Of a stretch of 54,831 bases of DNA, positions 20,526-31,697 are shown piece after piece (the first letter of the stretch is position 1; every line of letters starts with the position of its first letter). Made by a program: the position numbers and the translations under genes. The DNA comes from Nitrospira sp. GTDB lineage: Bacteria; Nitrospirota; Nitrospiria; Nitrospirales; Nitrospiraceae. The notes beneath the pieces were generated by a model. That model made no database searches, was not told where the DNA came from, and saw only the letters and a program-made list of their open reading frames with translations. The stretch covers positions 1-54,831 of the forward strand of contig JAOUGT010000003.1 in the NCBI GenBank assembly GCA_029865485.1, written 5' to 3'.

Positions 20526-21152
20526 TTATCGAGAGTATAATTCCACCACCATCTGCTCGTTCACTGGCAACGCAATCTGGTCCTTCGCTGGAAGCGCACG
20601 AACAATACCTTTGAACGCTCCTCGATCAAGTTCCAACCAGTCGGGAATTCCACGACTATCAACAGAATCCAAAGCTGCCTGAATCATGATTAGATCTCGA
20701 CTTCGTTCTCGAACCTCGATCACATCGCCCGGCTTCACTAGCGCGCCGGCCACTGTAATCTTTTTCCCATTCAATGTGAAATGACCATGGCTGACCAGCT
20801 GACGAGCTTGCTTGCGCGAAGCCCCGAATCCAAGACGATAGGCCACGTTGTCCAGCCGGCATTCGAGGAGACGCAACAAGGCGTCTCCCGTCACTCCAGT
20901 CTGTCGTTCAGCCCGCTCGAATACGCCACGAAATTGGCACTCCTGAAGACCATAGATCCGACGGAGTTTTTGCTTCTCGCGAAGCTGCAAGCTATAGTCA
21001 GATGTTCGTTGGCGCCCCTGGCCATGTTGTCCAGGGGGATAGCTCCGGCGTTCGATCGCACATTTTTCTGTCATGCAGCGGGTGCCCTTCAGAAAGAGCT
21101 TTTCGCCTTCGCGCCGACACAACCGACAGACTGGACCACGATACTTTGCCAC
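20526..21152 (-). CDS. rpsD: 30S ribosomal protein S4 (zinc-ligand-containing form)
   Basis: MAKYRGPVCRLCRREGEKLFLKGTRCMTEKCAIERRSYPPGQHG. Confidence 0.97.
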   Translation of the reverse strand: MAKYRGPVCRLCRREGEKLFLKGTRCMTEKCAIERRSYPPGQHGQGRQRTSDYSLQLREKQKLRRIYGLQECQFRGVFERAERQTGVTGDALLRLLECRLDNVAYRLGFGASRKQARQLVSHGHFTLNGKKITVAGALVKPGDVIEVRERSRDLIMIQAALDSVDSRGIPDWLELDRGAFKGIVRALPAKDQIALPVNEQMVVELYSR

Positions 21153-21241
21153 TGATGCCTCCTCGGAAAAGAGCTGCCCGAGTCGTTGACTATCGCGTCA
21201 CCTGAAATCGAAAACTCCTACGACTCATTCGCTCGCATGAA

Positions 21242-21625
21242 TTAGACTCGACGTCGCTTGGGTGGACGGCACCCATTATGCGGTATCGGCGTAACATCGC
21301 GAATCAAATTGATTCGCAACCCTGCCCCCTGTAAGGATCGAATCGCCGACTCTCGCCCAGAACCAGGTCCATTCACATACACATCGACCTGGCGCATGCC
21401 GCTTTCCATCGCTTTTCTCGCTGCCGCTTCTCCGGCACGCTGAGCGGCAAACGGCGTACTCTTGCGCGAACCTTTGAACCCTTGATTCCCTGCACTTGCC
21501 CATACCACGGTATTTCCGCTCATATCGGTGATGGTCACAATGGTGTTATTGAATGACGCCTGAACATGAGCCACTCCACTCTGAACGATCCGGCGCTCTT
21601 TCTTTTTGCCCTTTTTCACACTCAT
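21242..21625 (-). CDS. rpsK: 30S ribosomal protein S11
   Basis: [45 protein letters not shown]. Confidence 0.97.
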   Translation of the reverse strand: MSVKKGKKKERRIVQSGVAHVQASFNNTIVTITDMSGNTVVWASAGNQGFKGSRKSTPFAAQRAGEAAARKAMESGMRQVDVYVNGPGSGRESAIRSLQGAGLRINLIRDVTPIPHNGCRPPKRRRV

Positions 21626-21652
21626 ACTCTCTCCTCTCGGTGGTGGAGTAGA

Positions 21653-22051
21653 TTACGCACGGGGCCCTGATTTGGCTGCTGTTGGTCTTGGCTTACTACT
21701 CACACCGGCCCGACGTCCTTTCCGGGTTCTCGCATTGGTCTTGGTCCTCTGACCTCGAACAGGCAAGCCCTTTCGATGTCGAAGGCCTCGGTAAGTCCCG
21801 GTGTCAACCAATCGCTTGATATTTAACGATACCTCTTTCCGAAGATCACCCTCTACTCGATAATCACGTTCAATAATTTCACGCAATTTGACAATCTTGT
21901 CTTCACTCAAATCGTTCACGCGAACGGCTCCATCAACCCCAGCTTCAGCCAGGATCTGCTGAGCTGCAGCGCGTCCAATCCCGTAGATATACGTCAACCC
22001 GATGTCCGTCCGCTTATTCCTTGGTAAATCGACACCAGCAATACGTGCCAT
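21653..22051 (-). CDS. rpsM: 30S ribosomal protein S13
   Basis: [34 protein letters not shown]; start chosen at MARIAG. Confidence 0.97.
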   Translation of the reverse strand: MARIAGVDLPRNKRTDIGLTYIYGIGRAAAQQILAEAGVDGAVRVNDLSEDKIVKLREIIERDYRVEGDLRKEVSLNIKRLVDTGTYRGLRHRKGLPVRGQRTKTNARTRKGRRAGVSSKPRPTAAKSGPRA

Positions 22052-22153
22052 TCTTCCTCCAAATACGAGCATCAGGTGCGAGCCAATACGCTAGCACTGC
22101 TCTCCTAACTCTCCATTTTCAGAACTCAACATCACTGTGCGACCTCACCACGG

Positions 22154-22267
22154 CTATCCTTGTCGCTGCTTATGTCGCGGGTTCTTACAGAGAATACGCA
22201 CGACACCACGACGACGCACCACCTTGCACTTTGCGCAAATAGGCTTCACTGACGACTTGACCTTCAT
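22154..22267 (-). CDS. rpmJ: 50S ribosomal protein L36
   Basis: Manual translation [37 protein letters not shown]; too short for ORF track. Confidence 0.96.
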   Translation of the reverse strand: MKVKSSVKPICAKCKVVRRRGVVRILCKNPRHKQRQG

Positions 22268-22285
22268 AACAATCCTCAACTCCCG

Positions 22286-22504
22286 TTACTTAAATCGATA
22301 GGTGATTCGACCTCTGGTCAAATCGTACGGAGACATCTCTACGGTGACTTTATCACCTGGCAGAATCCGAATAAAATGCATACGCATTTTCCCGGAAATA
22401 TGAGCCAATATGACATGACCGTTTTCAAGCTTGACTCGAAACATGGCATTGGGAAGCGTCTCGGCGACAGAACCTTGAACCTCAATGATATCTTCTTTTG
22501 CCAT
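22286..22504 (-). CDS. infA: translation initiation factor IF-1
   Basis: [53 protein letters not shown]. Confidence 0.98.
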   Translation of the reverse strand: MAKEDIIEVQGSVAETLPNAMFRVKLENGHVILAHISGKMRMHFIRILPGDKVTVEMSPYDLTRGRITYRFK

Positions 22505-22537
22505 ATCCGTAACGGTACTTTCTTAAGAACGTGTAGT

Positions 22538-23296
22538 CTAAGGCTTCTCCAGCTGACTCAAGATACGAGCTGCGCCCGTTGGCTGTATGGCAATCGTATG
22601 TTCAAAGTGCGCTGATACACTCCCATCCACAGTGACCGCCGTCCATCGATCATCGAGCACCCGAACGGCACTGCGTCCCATGTTTACCATCGGCTCAATC
22701 GCCAAAACCATTCCGGACTGTAAGCGAGGCCCTTGTCCAGATTTTCCGTAGTTCGGGACTTGAGGCTCTTCGTGCAATTGCCGTCCAATCCCGTGACCCA
22801 CAAACTCAGTAACGACTGAAAACCCAGCCGCCTCTACGTGCAACTGCACTGCATGGGAAATATCCGACAAACGATTGCCGACGACTGCCCGCTGTATTCC
22901 AAGATAGAGAGCTTGTTTTGTCACTCGAACCAGCTTCTCGGTTTCCGGAGCAATACGACCAACGGCAACGGTCACGGCAGAATCACCGTAAAATCCCCCA
23001 ACAATCGCCCCAAGATCCAACCCAATGATATCTCCGTCCTTGAGCTTGCGTCCCGAGGGGATACCGTGAACTACCTGCTCATTCACAGAAGCGCAGAGCG
23101 TCTTCGGGTAATTTCTATAACCTTTAAATGCCGGAATTGCACCGCGCGCCCGAATTTCCCTTTCGGCGATCGCATCGAGTTCGTCGGTACTAACACCAGG
23201 ACGCACCGCCTCTTTTACGATGTCCAACGCCTCTGCCACCACCCGTGAAGCCGCCGCCATAACCTCGATTTCGGCTGGCGTTTTCAGAATGATCAT
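22538..23296 (-). CDS. map: methionine aminopeptidase type I
   Basis: IILKTPAEIEVM...GIPSGRKLKDGDIIGLDLGAIVGGFYGDSAVT...FVGHGIGRQLHEEPQVPNYG. Confidence 0.97.
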   Translation of the reverse strand: MIILKTPAEIEVMAAASRVVAEALDIVKEAVRPGVSTDELDAIAEREIRARGAIPAFKGYRNYPKTLCASVNEQVVHGIPSGRKLKDGDIIGLDLGAIVGGFYGDSAVTVAVGRIAPETEKLVRVTKQALYLGIQRAVVGNRLSDISHAVQLHVEAAGFSVVTEFVGHGIGRQLHEEPQVPNYGKSGQGPRLQSGMVLAIEPMVNMGRSAVRVLDDRWTAVTVDGSVSAHFEHTIAIQPTGAARILSQLEKP

Positions 23297-23949
23297 GCCG
23301 CGTGGTATACCGACAAAGTGCGGACAAGTTCTTGATAGACAACCTCAACCGGTTCAGCGCCATTGAGATGGGACAATAACTGCCTCTGCTCATAGAAGCT
23401 GATCAAAGGAGCGGTCTGTTCCTCATACACTTTGAGACGCATCTCAACGGCCTCCCGTTGATCGTCACTTCGCTGGACCAACAGCTCTCCACATCGGTCA
23501 CAAGCAGTGCCATCCCCAGACGGAGCAAAATCCACGTGATAGGTAGCCTGACACTTCGGACAACTGCGGCGTCCACTCAATCGCTTTATGATCTCTTCCC
23601 TTGAGACTCTAAAGTTAATGACTCGATCGAGTCGGATACCCTGCCCATCCAACACGTCACTAAGAGCTTCGGCCTGAGGCACGGTTCTAGGGAATCCATC
23701 AAGAACAAAGCCCTTTGACTTGGATAATTCCGTCAGTTTCTCTCTCACTAACCCAATAACGACCGAATCAGGAACAAGACACCCCCGATCCATATGCCCC
23801 TTTGCTTCCAAACCCAGCGGTGTCTGATTGCGAACAGCGGCTCGCAGTAAATCACCGGTTGAAATCTTCGCAAGCTGGTACTCGGCCACAACTTTCTCTG
23901 CCTGGGTGCCTTTACCGACACCGGGAGCCCCAAGAAATACGACCCTCAT
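23293..23949 (-). CDS. adk: adenylate kinase with zinc-type LID
   Basis: MRVVFLGAPGVGKGTQAEKV; FVLDGFPRTVPQAEAL; CPKCQATYHVDFAPSGDGTACDRCG. Confidence 0.97.
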   Translation of the reverse strand: MRVVFLGAPGVGKGTQAEKVVAEYQLAKISTGDLLRAAVRNQTPLGLEAKGHMDRGCLVPDSVVIGLVREKLTELSKSKGFVLDGFPRTVPQAEALSDVLDGQGIRLDRVINFRVSREEIIKRLSGRRSCPKCQATYHVDFAPSGDGTACDRCGELLVQRSDDQREAVEMRLKVYEEQTAPLISFYEQRQLLSHLNGAEPVEVVYQELVRTLSVYHAA

Positions 23950-23951
23950 GG

Positions 23952-25271
23952 CTAGGAGCTTCTCCCTCTCAATGGAGCCATGCCCTTTCCCAGAAACCCA
24001 TCATAATTGCGCATCAGCATATGCGACTCTATTTGTTGAGCCGTATCCAAACCCACCCCAATAACAATCAGTAACGACGTGCCGCCAAAATAAAACGGCA
24101 CATTGAGCTTGTAAATCAGAAGCTCGGGGATTACACACACGATGGCGAGATAGATGGCTCCGGCAAAGGTAATCTTCGTTAATACTCCGTAGATATAGTC
24201 GGAGGTTCTTTGACCAGGCCGAATTCCTGGGATAAACCCCCCATACTTCTTCATATTGTCGGCCATATCCACAGGATTGAGAACGACTGCAGTGTAGAAG
24301 AAGCAAAAGAATACAATTAACCCGACATACATCAACGTGTAGAGAAGTGAACCCGGTGCCAGCTGAGTTCCAATGGCTTTCACCCATGGAGTCTCAAAAA
24401 ACCCCGCGATCGTTGCAGGGAAGGCAATAATCGATGACGCGAATATTGGGGGGATGACACCAGCTGTATTGATCTTCAACGGGATATGCGTGCTTTGCCC
24501 ACCATAGACACGTCGTCCAATCACCCGTTTTGCATATTGGACCGGTATTTTGCGACGACCACTCTCCAAAAAGACAATGGCAGCAACCACGGCGACCATC
24601 AACAGCGCCAGCCCAACCAGCAAGAAGGCATTGAGCTGACCAATCTCGTAGAGGTTGTAGGTCTGAGCCACTGCTGAAGGCAGTCTGGCCACAATCCCTG
24701 AAAAAATGATCAATGAGATTCCGTTGCCAATACCTCGTTCGGTAATTTGCTCACCCAACCACATCAAAAACCCTGTACCAGCAGTCAGGGTGATGACTGT
24801 CATCAGACGGAAGCCCCATCCCGCATTCAAAACAAAGGCCCCTTGATTCATTTGTTCGAGACCGACGGCGATGCCAAATCCTTGAATCAGAGCAATGCCG
24901 ATCGTACCGAATCGTGTGTATTGAATAATTTTCTTGCGCCCACGCTCCCCTTCTTTAGCGAGTTTCGTTAAATGGGGGATGACGACTGTCAACAGCTGAA
25001 GAATAATTGAGGCGCTGATATAGGGCATGATGCCCAGCGCGAAGATCGTCAACCGAGACAGTGAGCCACCGGAAAAAATGTCCAGGAACCCAAGTAACGA
25101 TCCCCCTTGCTTTTGAAGAAAATCGGAAAGGGCGTCGCCGTTGATACCTGGCGTTGGGATGTGGGAACCGATGCGATAGACAACCAACATCCCGAGCGTA
25201 AACAACACACGAGTGCGCAACTCGGGAATTTTGAAGATATTCTGGAAACTAGTCAGCAGACGTTCAAGCAC
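23952..25271 (-). CDS. secY: protein translocase subunit SecY
   Basis: Multi-TM SecY sequence (RVLFTLGMLVVYRIGSHIPTPGIN...NMKKYGGFIPGIRPGQRTSDYI). Start is GTG or the upstream ATG at 25286. Confidence 0.97.
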   Translation of the reverse strand: MLERLLTSFQNIFKIPELRTRVLFTLGMLVVYRIGSHIPTPGINGDALSDFLQKQGGSLLGFLDIFSGGSLSRLTIFALGIMPYISASIILQLLTVVIPHLTKLAKEGERGRKKIIQYTRFGTIGIALIQGFGIAVGLEQMNQGAFVLNAGWGFRLMTVITLTAGTGFLMWLGEQITERGIGNGISLIIFSGIVARLPSAVAQTYNLYEIGQLNAFLLVGLALLMVAVVAAIVFLESGRRKIPVQYAKRVIGRRVYGGQSTHIPLKINTAGVIPPIFASSIIAFPATIAGFFETPWVKAIGTQLAPGSLLYTLMYVGLIVFFCFFYTAVVLNPVDMADNMKKYGGFIPGIRPGQRTSDYIYGVLTKITFAGAIYLAIVCVIPELLIYKLNVPFYFGGTSLLIVIGVGLDTAQQIESHMLMRNYDGFLGKGMAPLRGRSS

Positions 25272-25713
25272 CGCCGATAACCTCAACTCTCCCGCCAGCC
25301 GCTTGAATCTTCGCTTCCGCTGATTTACTAAACTTGTGCGCCTGAACGACCAGCGACTTCTTCAACTCGCCGACGCCAAGAATCTTAATAGGTAATCGTT
25401 TTCGCTTGACCAATCCGGCATCGACCATGGCCTGAGGAGTAACTGTCCCATCCCCCGTCCACTGTTCAAAACTCTTCAGATTGACGATGGCATACTCGAT
25501 CCGTGATGGATTCGTAAAACCAAACTTGGGCAGCCTTCTGACCAATGGCATTTGACCGCCCTCAAACCCTGGCCGCTTTCCGCCACCAGACCTCGCCAAC
25601 AGGCCCTTATGCCCTTTCGTCGCTGTCTTACCGTGGCCTGAACCAGGACCTCGCCCAATTCGTTTTCGTCGTTTTTTCGACCCTGGTGCCGGAGCCAAAT
25701 CATGAAGGTTCAT
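25264..25713 (-). CDS. rplO: 50S ribosomal protein L15
   Basis: MNLHDLAPAPGSKKRRKRIGRGPGSGHGKTATKGHKG. Confidence 0.97.
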   Translation of the reverse strand: MNLHDLAPAPGSKKRRKRIGRGPGSGHGKTATKGHKGLLARSGGGKRPGFEGGQMPLVRRLPKFGFTNPSRIEYAIVNLKSFEQWTGDGTVTPQAMVDAGLVKRKRLPIKILGVGELKKSLVVQAHKFSKSAEAKIQAAGGRVEVIGGA

Positions 25714-25928
25714 GGACGTCCAACCTCGAGTAAATAGCCAACTTTTCGAATCATTCCTTGAACTTGGGGTGTGTCTGGATGGATCACTGTCTGACGAATA
25801 TGCCGCAGGCCCAAGCCTCGCAGGACCAGGCGATGGCCCTCCGGTGTGCCAATCGGACTACGTCGCAGAGTCACCCGCACACGCTGTCCCTGTGATACCG
25901 CAGTTTTTTTTGACGCTGTTGCTCCCAT
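25710..25928 (-). CDS. rpmD: 50S ribosomal protein L30
   Basis: RVRVTLRRSPIGTPEGHRLVLRGLGLRHIRQTVIHPDTPQVQGMIRKVGYLLEV. Confidence 0.95.
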   Translation of the reverse strand: MGATASKKTAVSQGQRVRVTLRRSPIGTPEGHRLVLRGLGLRHIRQTVIHPDTPQVQGMIRKVGYLLEVGRP

Positions 25929-26437
25929 TACGCTGTCGCCCTTTCCCGCCCTTCACCCGCCGCTTGCCGACGGAAACGAAGCACATCATCGATATTTCTC
26001 AATTGCATGAGACCGTCGAGTGTAGCACGAACCGCATTGAATGGATTCCCACGTCCCAAGGTCTTTGCGATAACATTGTGAGCTCCGACCAATTCGACCA
26101 CGGCACGAACCGCGCCTCCGGCAATGATGCCTGTCCCATCCACCGCAGGCTTTAGCAGCACATGCTCTGCGCCGAAAAGCCCATGAACCTCATGTGGAAT
26201 CGTTCCACCCTTAAGCGGAACATGAATCAAATGTTTTTTGGCCTGTTCCACGGCCTTTGAAATCGCAACAGGCACTTCAGCAGCCTTCCCCTTGCCAATC
26301 CCCACCCATCCGTGGCCATCACCGACAACCACGAGGGCACAGAAATTAAACCGCTTGCCGCCCTTAACAACTTTGGCCACGCGGTTGATAAACACGACTT
26401 TATCTTTCAGACTCAGTTCATCGGGATTGACTCGCAC
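25928..26437 (-). CDS. rpsE: 30S ribosomal protein S5
   Basis: [50 protein letters not shown]. Confidence 0.97.
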   Translation of the reverse strand: MRVNPDELSLKDKVVFINRVAKVVKGGKRFNFCALVVVGDGHGWVGIGKGKAAEVPVAISKAVEQAKKHLIHVPLKGGTIPHEVHGLFGAEHVLLKPAVDGTGIIAGGAVRAVVELVGAHNVIAKTLGRGNPFNAVRATLDGLMQLRNIDDVLRFRRQAAGEGRERATA

Positions 26438-26521
26438 GCTCGCACCCCTCAGTCCAAATATTCTGTTAAACTCCGGAATAGAGAATCATCGAAGACTCTC
26501 TCCATACATGCCAATCAAGGT

Positions 26522-26887
26522 CTAAAACCGAAGGCCACCCTCACGAGAGGCATCGGCCAGCGCCTTGATGCGGCCATGATACATCCGCCCGCCACGATCA
26601 AAAACCACGTCCGTAACTTTCGCAGCCTTGGCTCGATCTGCAAGCAATTTCCCGACGGCCTTAGCTGCCTCAATTCCACCGGTCGACTTGACCGACGTGC
26701 GGATTGATTTATCAAGGGACGAAGCAGCGGCGAGGGTGGCTCCTCGAACGTCATCGATAACCTGAGCGTAAATATGAGCCGTGCTCCTAAACACGTTCAG
26801 GCGCGGACGCTCAGTGGTCCCAAAAATAGCTTGACGCACACGTTGACGTCGCCGGTTAAGCTGTTGAACTTTATCTGCAGCATTCAT
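26522..26887 (-). CDS. rplR: 50S ribosomal protein L18
   Basis: [48 protein letters not shown]. Confidence 0.96.
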   Translation of the reverse strand: MNAADKVQQLNRRRQRVRQAIFGTTERPRLNVFRSTAHIYAQVIDDVRGATLAAASSLDKSIRTSVKSTGGIEAAKAVGKLLADRAKAAKVTDVVFDRGGRMYHGRIKALADASREGGLRF

Positions 26888-26896
26888 TGTCAATTC

Positions 26897-27433
26897 CTAC
26901 TTCCCGGTTTTACCTTCTTTTTTACGTAAGACCTCACCAGCATACCGAACGCCCTTCTGCTTATACACATCAGGGGGTTTAATCGCCCGCAGGTCGGCTG
27001 CAACTTGACCAACTAACCGCTTATCAACCCCTTTGACATTAATGAGAGTTTGCTTATCAACTTTCACATCGATGCCTGTCGGGATTTGATAGAGAACAGG
27101 GTTGATATACCCTACATTAAAGCTTAAGGTTCGGCCCTGCAGTGCAGTCTTGTAGCCAACGCCAGTGATCTCAAGCGAGCGCTCGTACCCCTTCGTAACA
27201 CCCTGGATCATATTGCTTAACTCAGCACGTGTCAGCCCGTGCAAGGCGCGCAGCTTACGATCATCACTGGATCGACCGACAAGAACCTGGCCATCCTTAA
27301 TGGCCACATCAACGCCCGGGACAACCGCCCAGTCTAATTTCCCTAAAGGTCCCTTGACTGTCACCGTTGACCCGACGGTTTTCACTTCCACTCCCGAGGG
27401 AATGGTGATCGGCTTTTTTCCAATACGAGACAT
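26897..27433 (-). CDS. rplF: 50S ribosomal protein L6
   Basis: MSRIGKKPITIPSGVEV...PPDVYKQKGVRYAGEVLRKKEGKTGK. Confidence 0.97.
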   Translation of the reverse strand: MSRIGKKPITIPSGVEVKTVGSTVTVKGPLGKLDWAVVPGVDVAIKDGQVLVGRSSDDRKLRALHGLTRAELSNMIQGVTKGYERSLEITGVGYKTALQGRTLSFNVGYINPVLYQIPTGIDVKVDKQTLINVKGVDKRLVGQVAADLRAIKPPDVYKQKGVRYAGEVLRKKEGKTGK

Positions 27434-27476
27434 GCTCTCCTATACCCTTCATCCCGAGGTCAAACGACCGATATGC

Positions 27477-27872
27477 TTACCAAACCGAGCAGAGAACCTC
27501 GCCCCCGAGATGACTTTTACGAGATTCTTGGTCTGTCATGATTCCCTTGGACGTCGAGAGGATTGATACACCAATTCCATTCCGAACTTTTCGAATATCC
27601 TGACTGCCAACATAGACCCGACGTCCCGGCTTGCTAATACGCTCAAGACCCGTGATCATTGGCTGCCCTTCGCCCACATAGCGAAGGCGGACCTGTAGAA
27701 CAGGGTGCCCACCTTCGGTACCGTCTTCAATCCCTTCGACGTAACCTTCCCTCTGTAAAATCTCAAGGATGGCACGTTTGAGCTTTGACGTGGGAACGGT
27801 AACTGTCTCAAAACGCCGCTGAGCTCCATTTTTTAAGCGAACAAGAAGATCGCCGATTGGATCGGTAACCAT
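27477..27872 (-). CDS. rpsH: 30S ribosomal protein S8
   Basis: MVTDPIGDLLVRLKNGAQRR...RRVYVGSQDIRKVRNGIGVSILSTSKGIMTDQESR. Confidence 0.97.
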   Translation of the reverse strand: MVTDPIGDLLVRLKNGAQRRFETVTVPTSKLKRAILEILQREGYVEGIEDGTEGGHPVLQVRLRYVGEGQPMITGLERISKPGRRVYVGSQDIRKVRNGIGVSILSTSKGIMTDQESRKSHLGGEVLCSVW

Positions 27873-27936
27873 GCTATATCCTTCTACCCCTCTGTGCTAT
27901 TCTCTCGTTGACTACCACCTAGTCCACTCACGCTGG

Positions 27937-28122
27937 CTACCAGCTTGACTTTCTGACTCCTGGAATCTCTCCTCTAAGCGTCAATACACGAAAACAGATC
28001 CGGCACATTCGAAACCGACGCAAATATCCACGCACTCTACCGCACACGCCACAGCGATGGTACTGACGCGTCGAAAACTTCTGTTTCGTCGCAGCCTTAT
28101 TTCTCAATGCTAAACGTGACAC
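27937..28122 (-). CDS. rpsN: 30S ribosomal protein S14, zinc-binding type
   Basis: [47 protein letters not shown]; two CxxC. Confidence 0.96.
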   Translation of the reverse strand: MSRLALRNKAATKQKFSTRQYHRCGVCGRVRGYLRRFRMCRICFRVLTLRGEIPGVRKSSW

Positions 28123-28167
28123 AAAGACTCCTTCCGTCGAACCGACACCAGCTACTCGCGCTATCCC

Positions 28168-28815
28168 CTATGTGCGGAACGGCATTCCAAGATGTTTCAG
28201 CAAGGCCTTCCCTTCATCGTTCGTTTTAGCCGTGGTGACAACGGTAATATCCATACCGTGAATCGAAGCCACCTCGTCATACTTAATTTCCGGGAAGATC
28301 AACTGTTCCTTGAGCCCAAGGGTATAATTCCCACGACCATCAAATGCCTTCGGGGAGACACCTCGAAAATCTCTGATCCGGGGGAGCGCCAACGTCACTA
28401 ACCGATCAAAAAATTCGTACATCCGTCGACTACGGAGGGTGACCTTGGTCCCGATGGGAAGACCTTGCCTCAGCTTGAATCCGGCTATAGCCTTCTTTGC
28501 GCGAGTCACAACAGGTTTCTGCCCTGTAATCATACTCAATTCAGTCACGGCACTTTCCAGAAGCTTGACATTTTGAATCGCCTCACCCATGCCGACGTTC
28601 AGCACAACCCGTTCAAGCCTGGGGACCTGCATGAGGTTCTTATACCCGAACTCCTTCATAAGAGCCGGGACAACCTGCTGTTCATACAGGTCTCGAAGTC
28701 TGGGACGAAATCTAGACTCAGTACTCCCCTGATCAAGCTGCGGCGCCTCTTTTTTTGAGGCCTTTCGTTCCGTTGGTTTACTCGTTCGGTTTTTCGGTTC
28801 CTTAGCCATTGCCAA
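28168..28815 (-). CDS. rplE: 50S ribosomal protein L5 with N-terminal extension
   Basis: Canonical core from about residue 40 ([38 protein letters not shown]), preceded by [39 protein letters not shown]. Confidence 0.93.
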   Translation of the reverse strand: MAMAKEPKNRTSKPTERKASKKEAPQLDQGSTESRFRPRLRDLYEQQVVPALMKEFGYKNLMQVPRLERVVLNVGMGEAIQNVKLLESAVTELSMITGQKPVVTRAKKAIAGFKLRQGLPIGTKVTLRSRRMYEFFDRLVTLALPRIRDFRGVSPKAFDGRGNYTLGLKEQLIFPEIKYDEVASIHGMDITVVTTAKTNDEGKALLKHLGMPFRT

Positions 28816-28817
28816 CC

Positions 28818-29147
28818 CTATTCCAGAGTCTCATTAGACTTCTTACTGTAGCGCACTCGTCGCCCATCGGCTTGAGTTCGAATTCCTACGCGTGTCGGTT
28901 TCTGCGTGACAGGACAGAAAAACATCACATTAGAAATCTGGAGGGGTGCCTCACGCTCCAGGATCCCCCCTTGCTTTGCTTTCTGATTAGGCTTTGTGTG
29001 CCGTTTAATCACATTCAGTTTTTCAACGACCACTTTACCGGCACGAAGGTCAACAGACATGACCTTGCCCGTCTTACCACGCTCACGACCGGATATGACA
29101 ACCACCGTGTCGCCTTTTCTAATTCTGCTTTTTCGGAGTACTTGCAC
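28818..29147 (-). CDS. rplX: 50S ribosomal protein L24
   Basis: [44 protein letters not shown]. Confidence 0.96.
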   Translation of the reverse strand: MQVLRKSRIRKGDTVVVISGRERGKTGKVMSVDLRAGKVVVEKLNVIKRHTKPNQKAKQGGILEREAPLQISNVMFFCPVTQKPTRVGIRTQADGRRVRYSKKSNETLE

Positions 29148-29169
29148 AACGCTCCTCGCTGGTTCGGCC

Positions 29170-29538
29170 CTATAAAACTTCTGGCGCCAATGAGATAATC
29201 TTCATGAATTTCTTCCAACGGAGTTCCCTGGCAACTGGCCCAAAGATGCGGGTCCCAATAGGTTCGCCATCTTTATTGATCAACACACAAGCATTTCTGT
29301 CGAACTTGATATAAGACCCATCCTCCCGTCGAACCTCTTTGGTCGTTCGCACAATAACCGCCCGACTCACATCCCCCTTCTTCACACTTGCCTGAGGAAT
29401 AGCCTCCTTGACGGCAACCACAACCACATCGCCTAACGAGGCATAACGACGACGTGTTCCTCCGAAGACATGAAAGCACATGGCCTGCTTGGCTCCGGAG
29501 TTATCCGCGACATCCATGTATGTATAATTCTGAATCAT
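29170..29538 (-). CDS. rplN: 50S ribosomal protein L14
   Basis: [48 protein letters not shown]. Confidence 0.97.
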   Translation of the reverse strand: MIQNYTYMDVADNSGAKQAMCFHVFGGTRRRYASLGDVVVVAVKEAIPQASVKKGDVSRAVIVRTTKEVRREDGSYIKFDRNACVLINKDGEPIGTRIFGPVARELRWKKFMKIISLAPEVL

Positions 29539-29588
29539 TGATATGTTCCTACGAATACCAGGCGCCAAATGGTGCCAGAAGGTTCCAC

Positions 29589-29855
29589 CTACTTCTCAGG
29601 TTGCCCTTTTTCCATAACCTGAATGACCCGCCAATTCTTCTCTTTACTCAGTGGACGGGTTTGAACCAGCTTCACCCGGTCCCCTACCTTGCACACGCCA
29701 CTTTCATCATGAGCCTTTAACCGTGTCACCCGCCTCAACACCTTCTTATAGACGGGATGAACAACCGAACGAGACACCACTACAACAACTGTTTTCTGCA
29801 TCTTGTTACTAACGACATCACCATACCAGTGACGCCGCTTTACCACCTCTGCCAT
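29589..29855 (-). CDS. rpsQ: 30S ribosomal protein S17
   Basis: [42 protein letters not shown]. Confidence 0.96.
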   Translation of the reverse strand: MAEVVKRRHWYGDVVSNKMQKTVVVVVSRSVVHPVYKKVLRRVTRLKAHDESGVCKVGDRVKLVQTRPLSKEKNWRVIQVMEKGQPEK

Positions 29856-29863
29856 AGCATCCT

Positions 29864-30079
29864 TTACCTTTTCGATTCGTCGGTTTGGCTCCGAACCTGA
29901 TTGAGGATCGTTTTGATTCGCGCAATATCCCGTTTCGTCTTTCGAATTTGCATGGGATTCTCAAGACGACCTGTCCCGAACTGAAAGCGAAGTGTAAACA
30001 ATTCTTGCACGAGCTGCTGTTCCTTCTCCTGCAGCTCACCCGCACCCATACCCCGCAACTCTTTCACGTCAAGCGCCAT
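29864..30079 (-). CDS. rpmC: 50S ribosomal protein L29
   Basis: LDVKELRGMGAGELQEKEQQLVQELFTLRFQFGTGRLENPMQIRKTKRDIARIKTILNQ. Confidence 0.96.
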   Translation of the reverse strand: MALDVKELRGMGAGELQEKEQQLVQELFTLRFQFGTGRLENPMQIRKTKRDIARIKTILNQVRSQTDESKR

Positions 30080-30120
30080 AAACGTTCTCCACTTCCTCTC
30101 CGAAGTTGACCTGCCGCTCC

Positions 30121-30537
30121 TTAGCCAAACTCACCGCGAACAACCAACTTCGTAGCCACCGGCAACTTGTGAGAGGCCAACCTGAACGCTTCTCGTGCGG
30201 TTTCCGGAGTGACTCCGTCCATCTCATAAAGAATTCGCCCTGGCTTCACGACCGCTACCCAATACTCAGGATTACCCTTCCCTTTTCCCATTCGAGTTTC
30301 AGCTGGCTTCTTGGTGATCGGCTTGTCCGGGAAAATCCTGGTCCAAACCTGCCCACCCCGCTTCACATATCTCGTAATGGCAATGCGGGCGGCTTCGATT
30401 TGACGGCTCGTTACCCACCCCGGCTCCAGTGCTTTCAAGCCAAACTCCCCAAGGGTAATCTGACCACCACGATAGGCCTTCCCGTTCATCCGGCCCTTCT
30501 GCATCTTTCTAAATTTGACTTTCTTTGGGGCTAACAC
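30121..30537 (-). CDS. rplP: 50S ribosomal protein L16
   Basis: [51 protein letters not shown]. Confidence 0.97.
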   Translation of the reverse strand: MLAPKKVKFRKMQKGRMNGKAYRGGQITLGEFGLKALEPGWVTSRQIEAARIAITRYVKRGGQVWTRIFPDKPITKKPAETRMGKGKGNPEYWVAVVKPGRILYEMDGVTPETAREAFRLASHKLPVATKLVVRGEFG

Positions 30538-30549
30538 AGCTAGATCTCC

Positions 30550-31221
30550 TCACCCAAACCGTCTATCCAATGTTGATTCAGCCTTCATGGGTTGTACGGG
30601 AAGAAGTTCGCCTTTATAAATCCAGGTCTTCACCCCGATCTGCCCCATCGTCGTATGGGCTTCAGCGAAACCATAATCAATTTCTGCCCGAAGCGTATGT
30701 AGCGGAACCCGTCCCTCGCGATACCACTCGGTCCTGGCAATTTCAGCGCCACCCAATCGGCCAGCCACCATGATCTTGATCCCCTGCGCACCAAGCCGAA
30801 GAGCTGACTGCACACTCCGCTTCATGGCCCTCCGGAACGCAACGCGCTTTTCAAGTTGCGTTGCCACATTCTCACTCACCAGCTGCGCGTCAAGCTCGGG
30901 CTTCTTGATTTCTTTTACCGTGATGTACACCTGCCCACCATACTGCTTTTCAAGATCAGCCTTCAGCTTGTCGACCTCAGCACCTTTCCGACCGATGATG
31001 ATCCCTGGCCGAGCCGTATGAATAATGACTCGAGTCTGATCACCCGATCGCTCAATCTCCACCTTGGCGACACCAGCATGGTAAAGCCGAGCCTTGACCA
31101 CCTTTCTGATCTTCACGTCTTGGTGGAGCAACTTGGCATAATCTTTCCCCGCATACCAGCGAGAGCTCCAGGTGTAGTTGTAACCCAGCCGATAACCAAT
31201 TGGATGTGTTTTCTGACCCAT
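30550..31221 (-). CDS. rpsC: 30S ribosomal protein S3
   Basis: [41 protein letters not shown]-domain motif [14 protein letters not shown]. Confidence 0.97.
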   Translation of the reverse strand: MGQKTHPIGYRLGYNYTWSSRWYAGKDYAKLLHQDVKIRKVVKARLYHAGVAKVEIERSGDQTRVIIHTARPGIIIGRKGAEVDKLKADLEKQYGGQVYITVKEIKKPELDAQLVSENVATQLEKRVAFRRAMKRSVQSALRLGAQGIKIMVAGRLGGAEIARTEWYREGRVPLHTLRAEIDYGFAEAHTTMGQIGVKTWIYKGELLPVQPMKAESTLDRRFG

Positions 31222-31252
31222 GCGATCTATGCCTCAATAAATGAAAAGCTGC

Positions 31253-31609
31253 CTATTTCCCTTGACCTTGACTTCCGGATGCCGCGACCACCACGGTAAT
31301 ATGACTTGTGCGTTTTTGAATCGCATTGGCCCGCCCCATGGACCTCGCCCTCACACGCTTGTACGTAGGCCCACAGTTGACAAACGCCCTCGAGACAACC
31401 ATCGATTCACTATCACCCAACTCCTTGAGCTCTGCATTGGCGACTGCGGAGCGAAGAAGCTTCTCCACCACTCTCGCTGCATGCCGAGGGGTGTGCTTTA
31501 ACATGGCCAGCGCCATGGGAACTTGCTGACCTCGAATCATATCGATCACCGGTTTCGCTTTTCTCGGCGCAACACGGACAAACCTAAGAATGGCATGTGC
31601 TTCACTCAT
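31253..31609 (-). CDS. rplV: 50S ribosomal protein L22
   Basis: RFVRVAPRKAKPVIDMIRGQQVPMALAMLKHTPRHAARVVEKLLRSAVANAE. Confidence 0.96.
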   Translation of the reverse strand: MSEAHAILRFVRVAPRKAKPVIDMIRGQQVPMALAMLKHTPRHAARVVEKLLRSAVANAELKELGDSESMVVSRAFVNCGPTYKRVRARSMGRANAIQKRTSHITVVVAASGSQGQGK

Positions 31610-31697
31610 CGTGCAATCCCGTCACCCTTCAACGTCAAAGTTCAAATCGGTGGATCGTATCGCTCCTAACCCCAACAGCCTCACATTTACACTGGCA

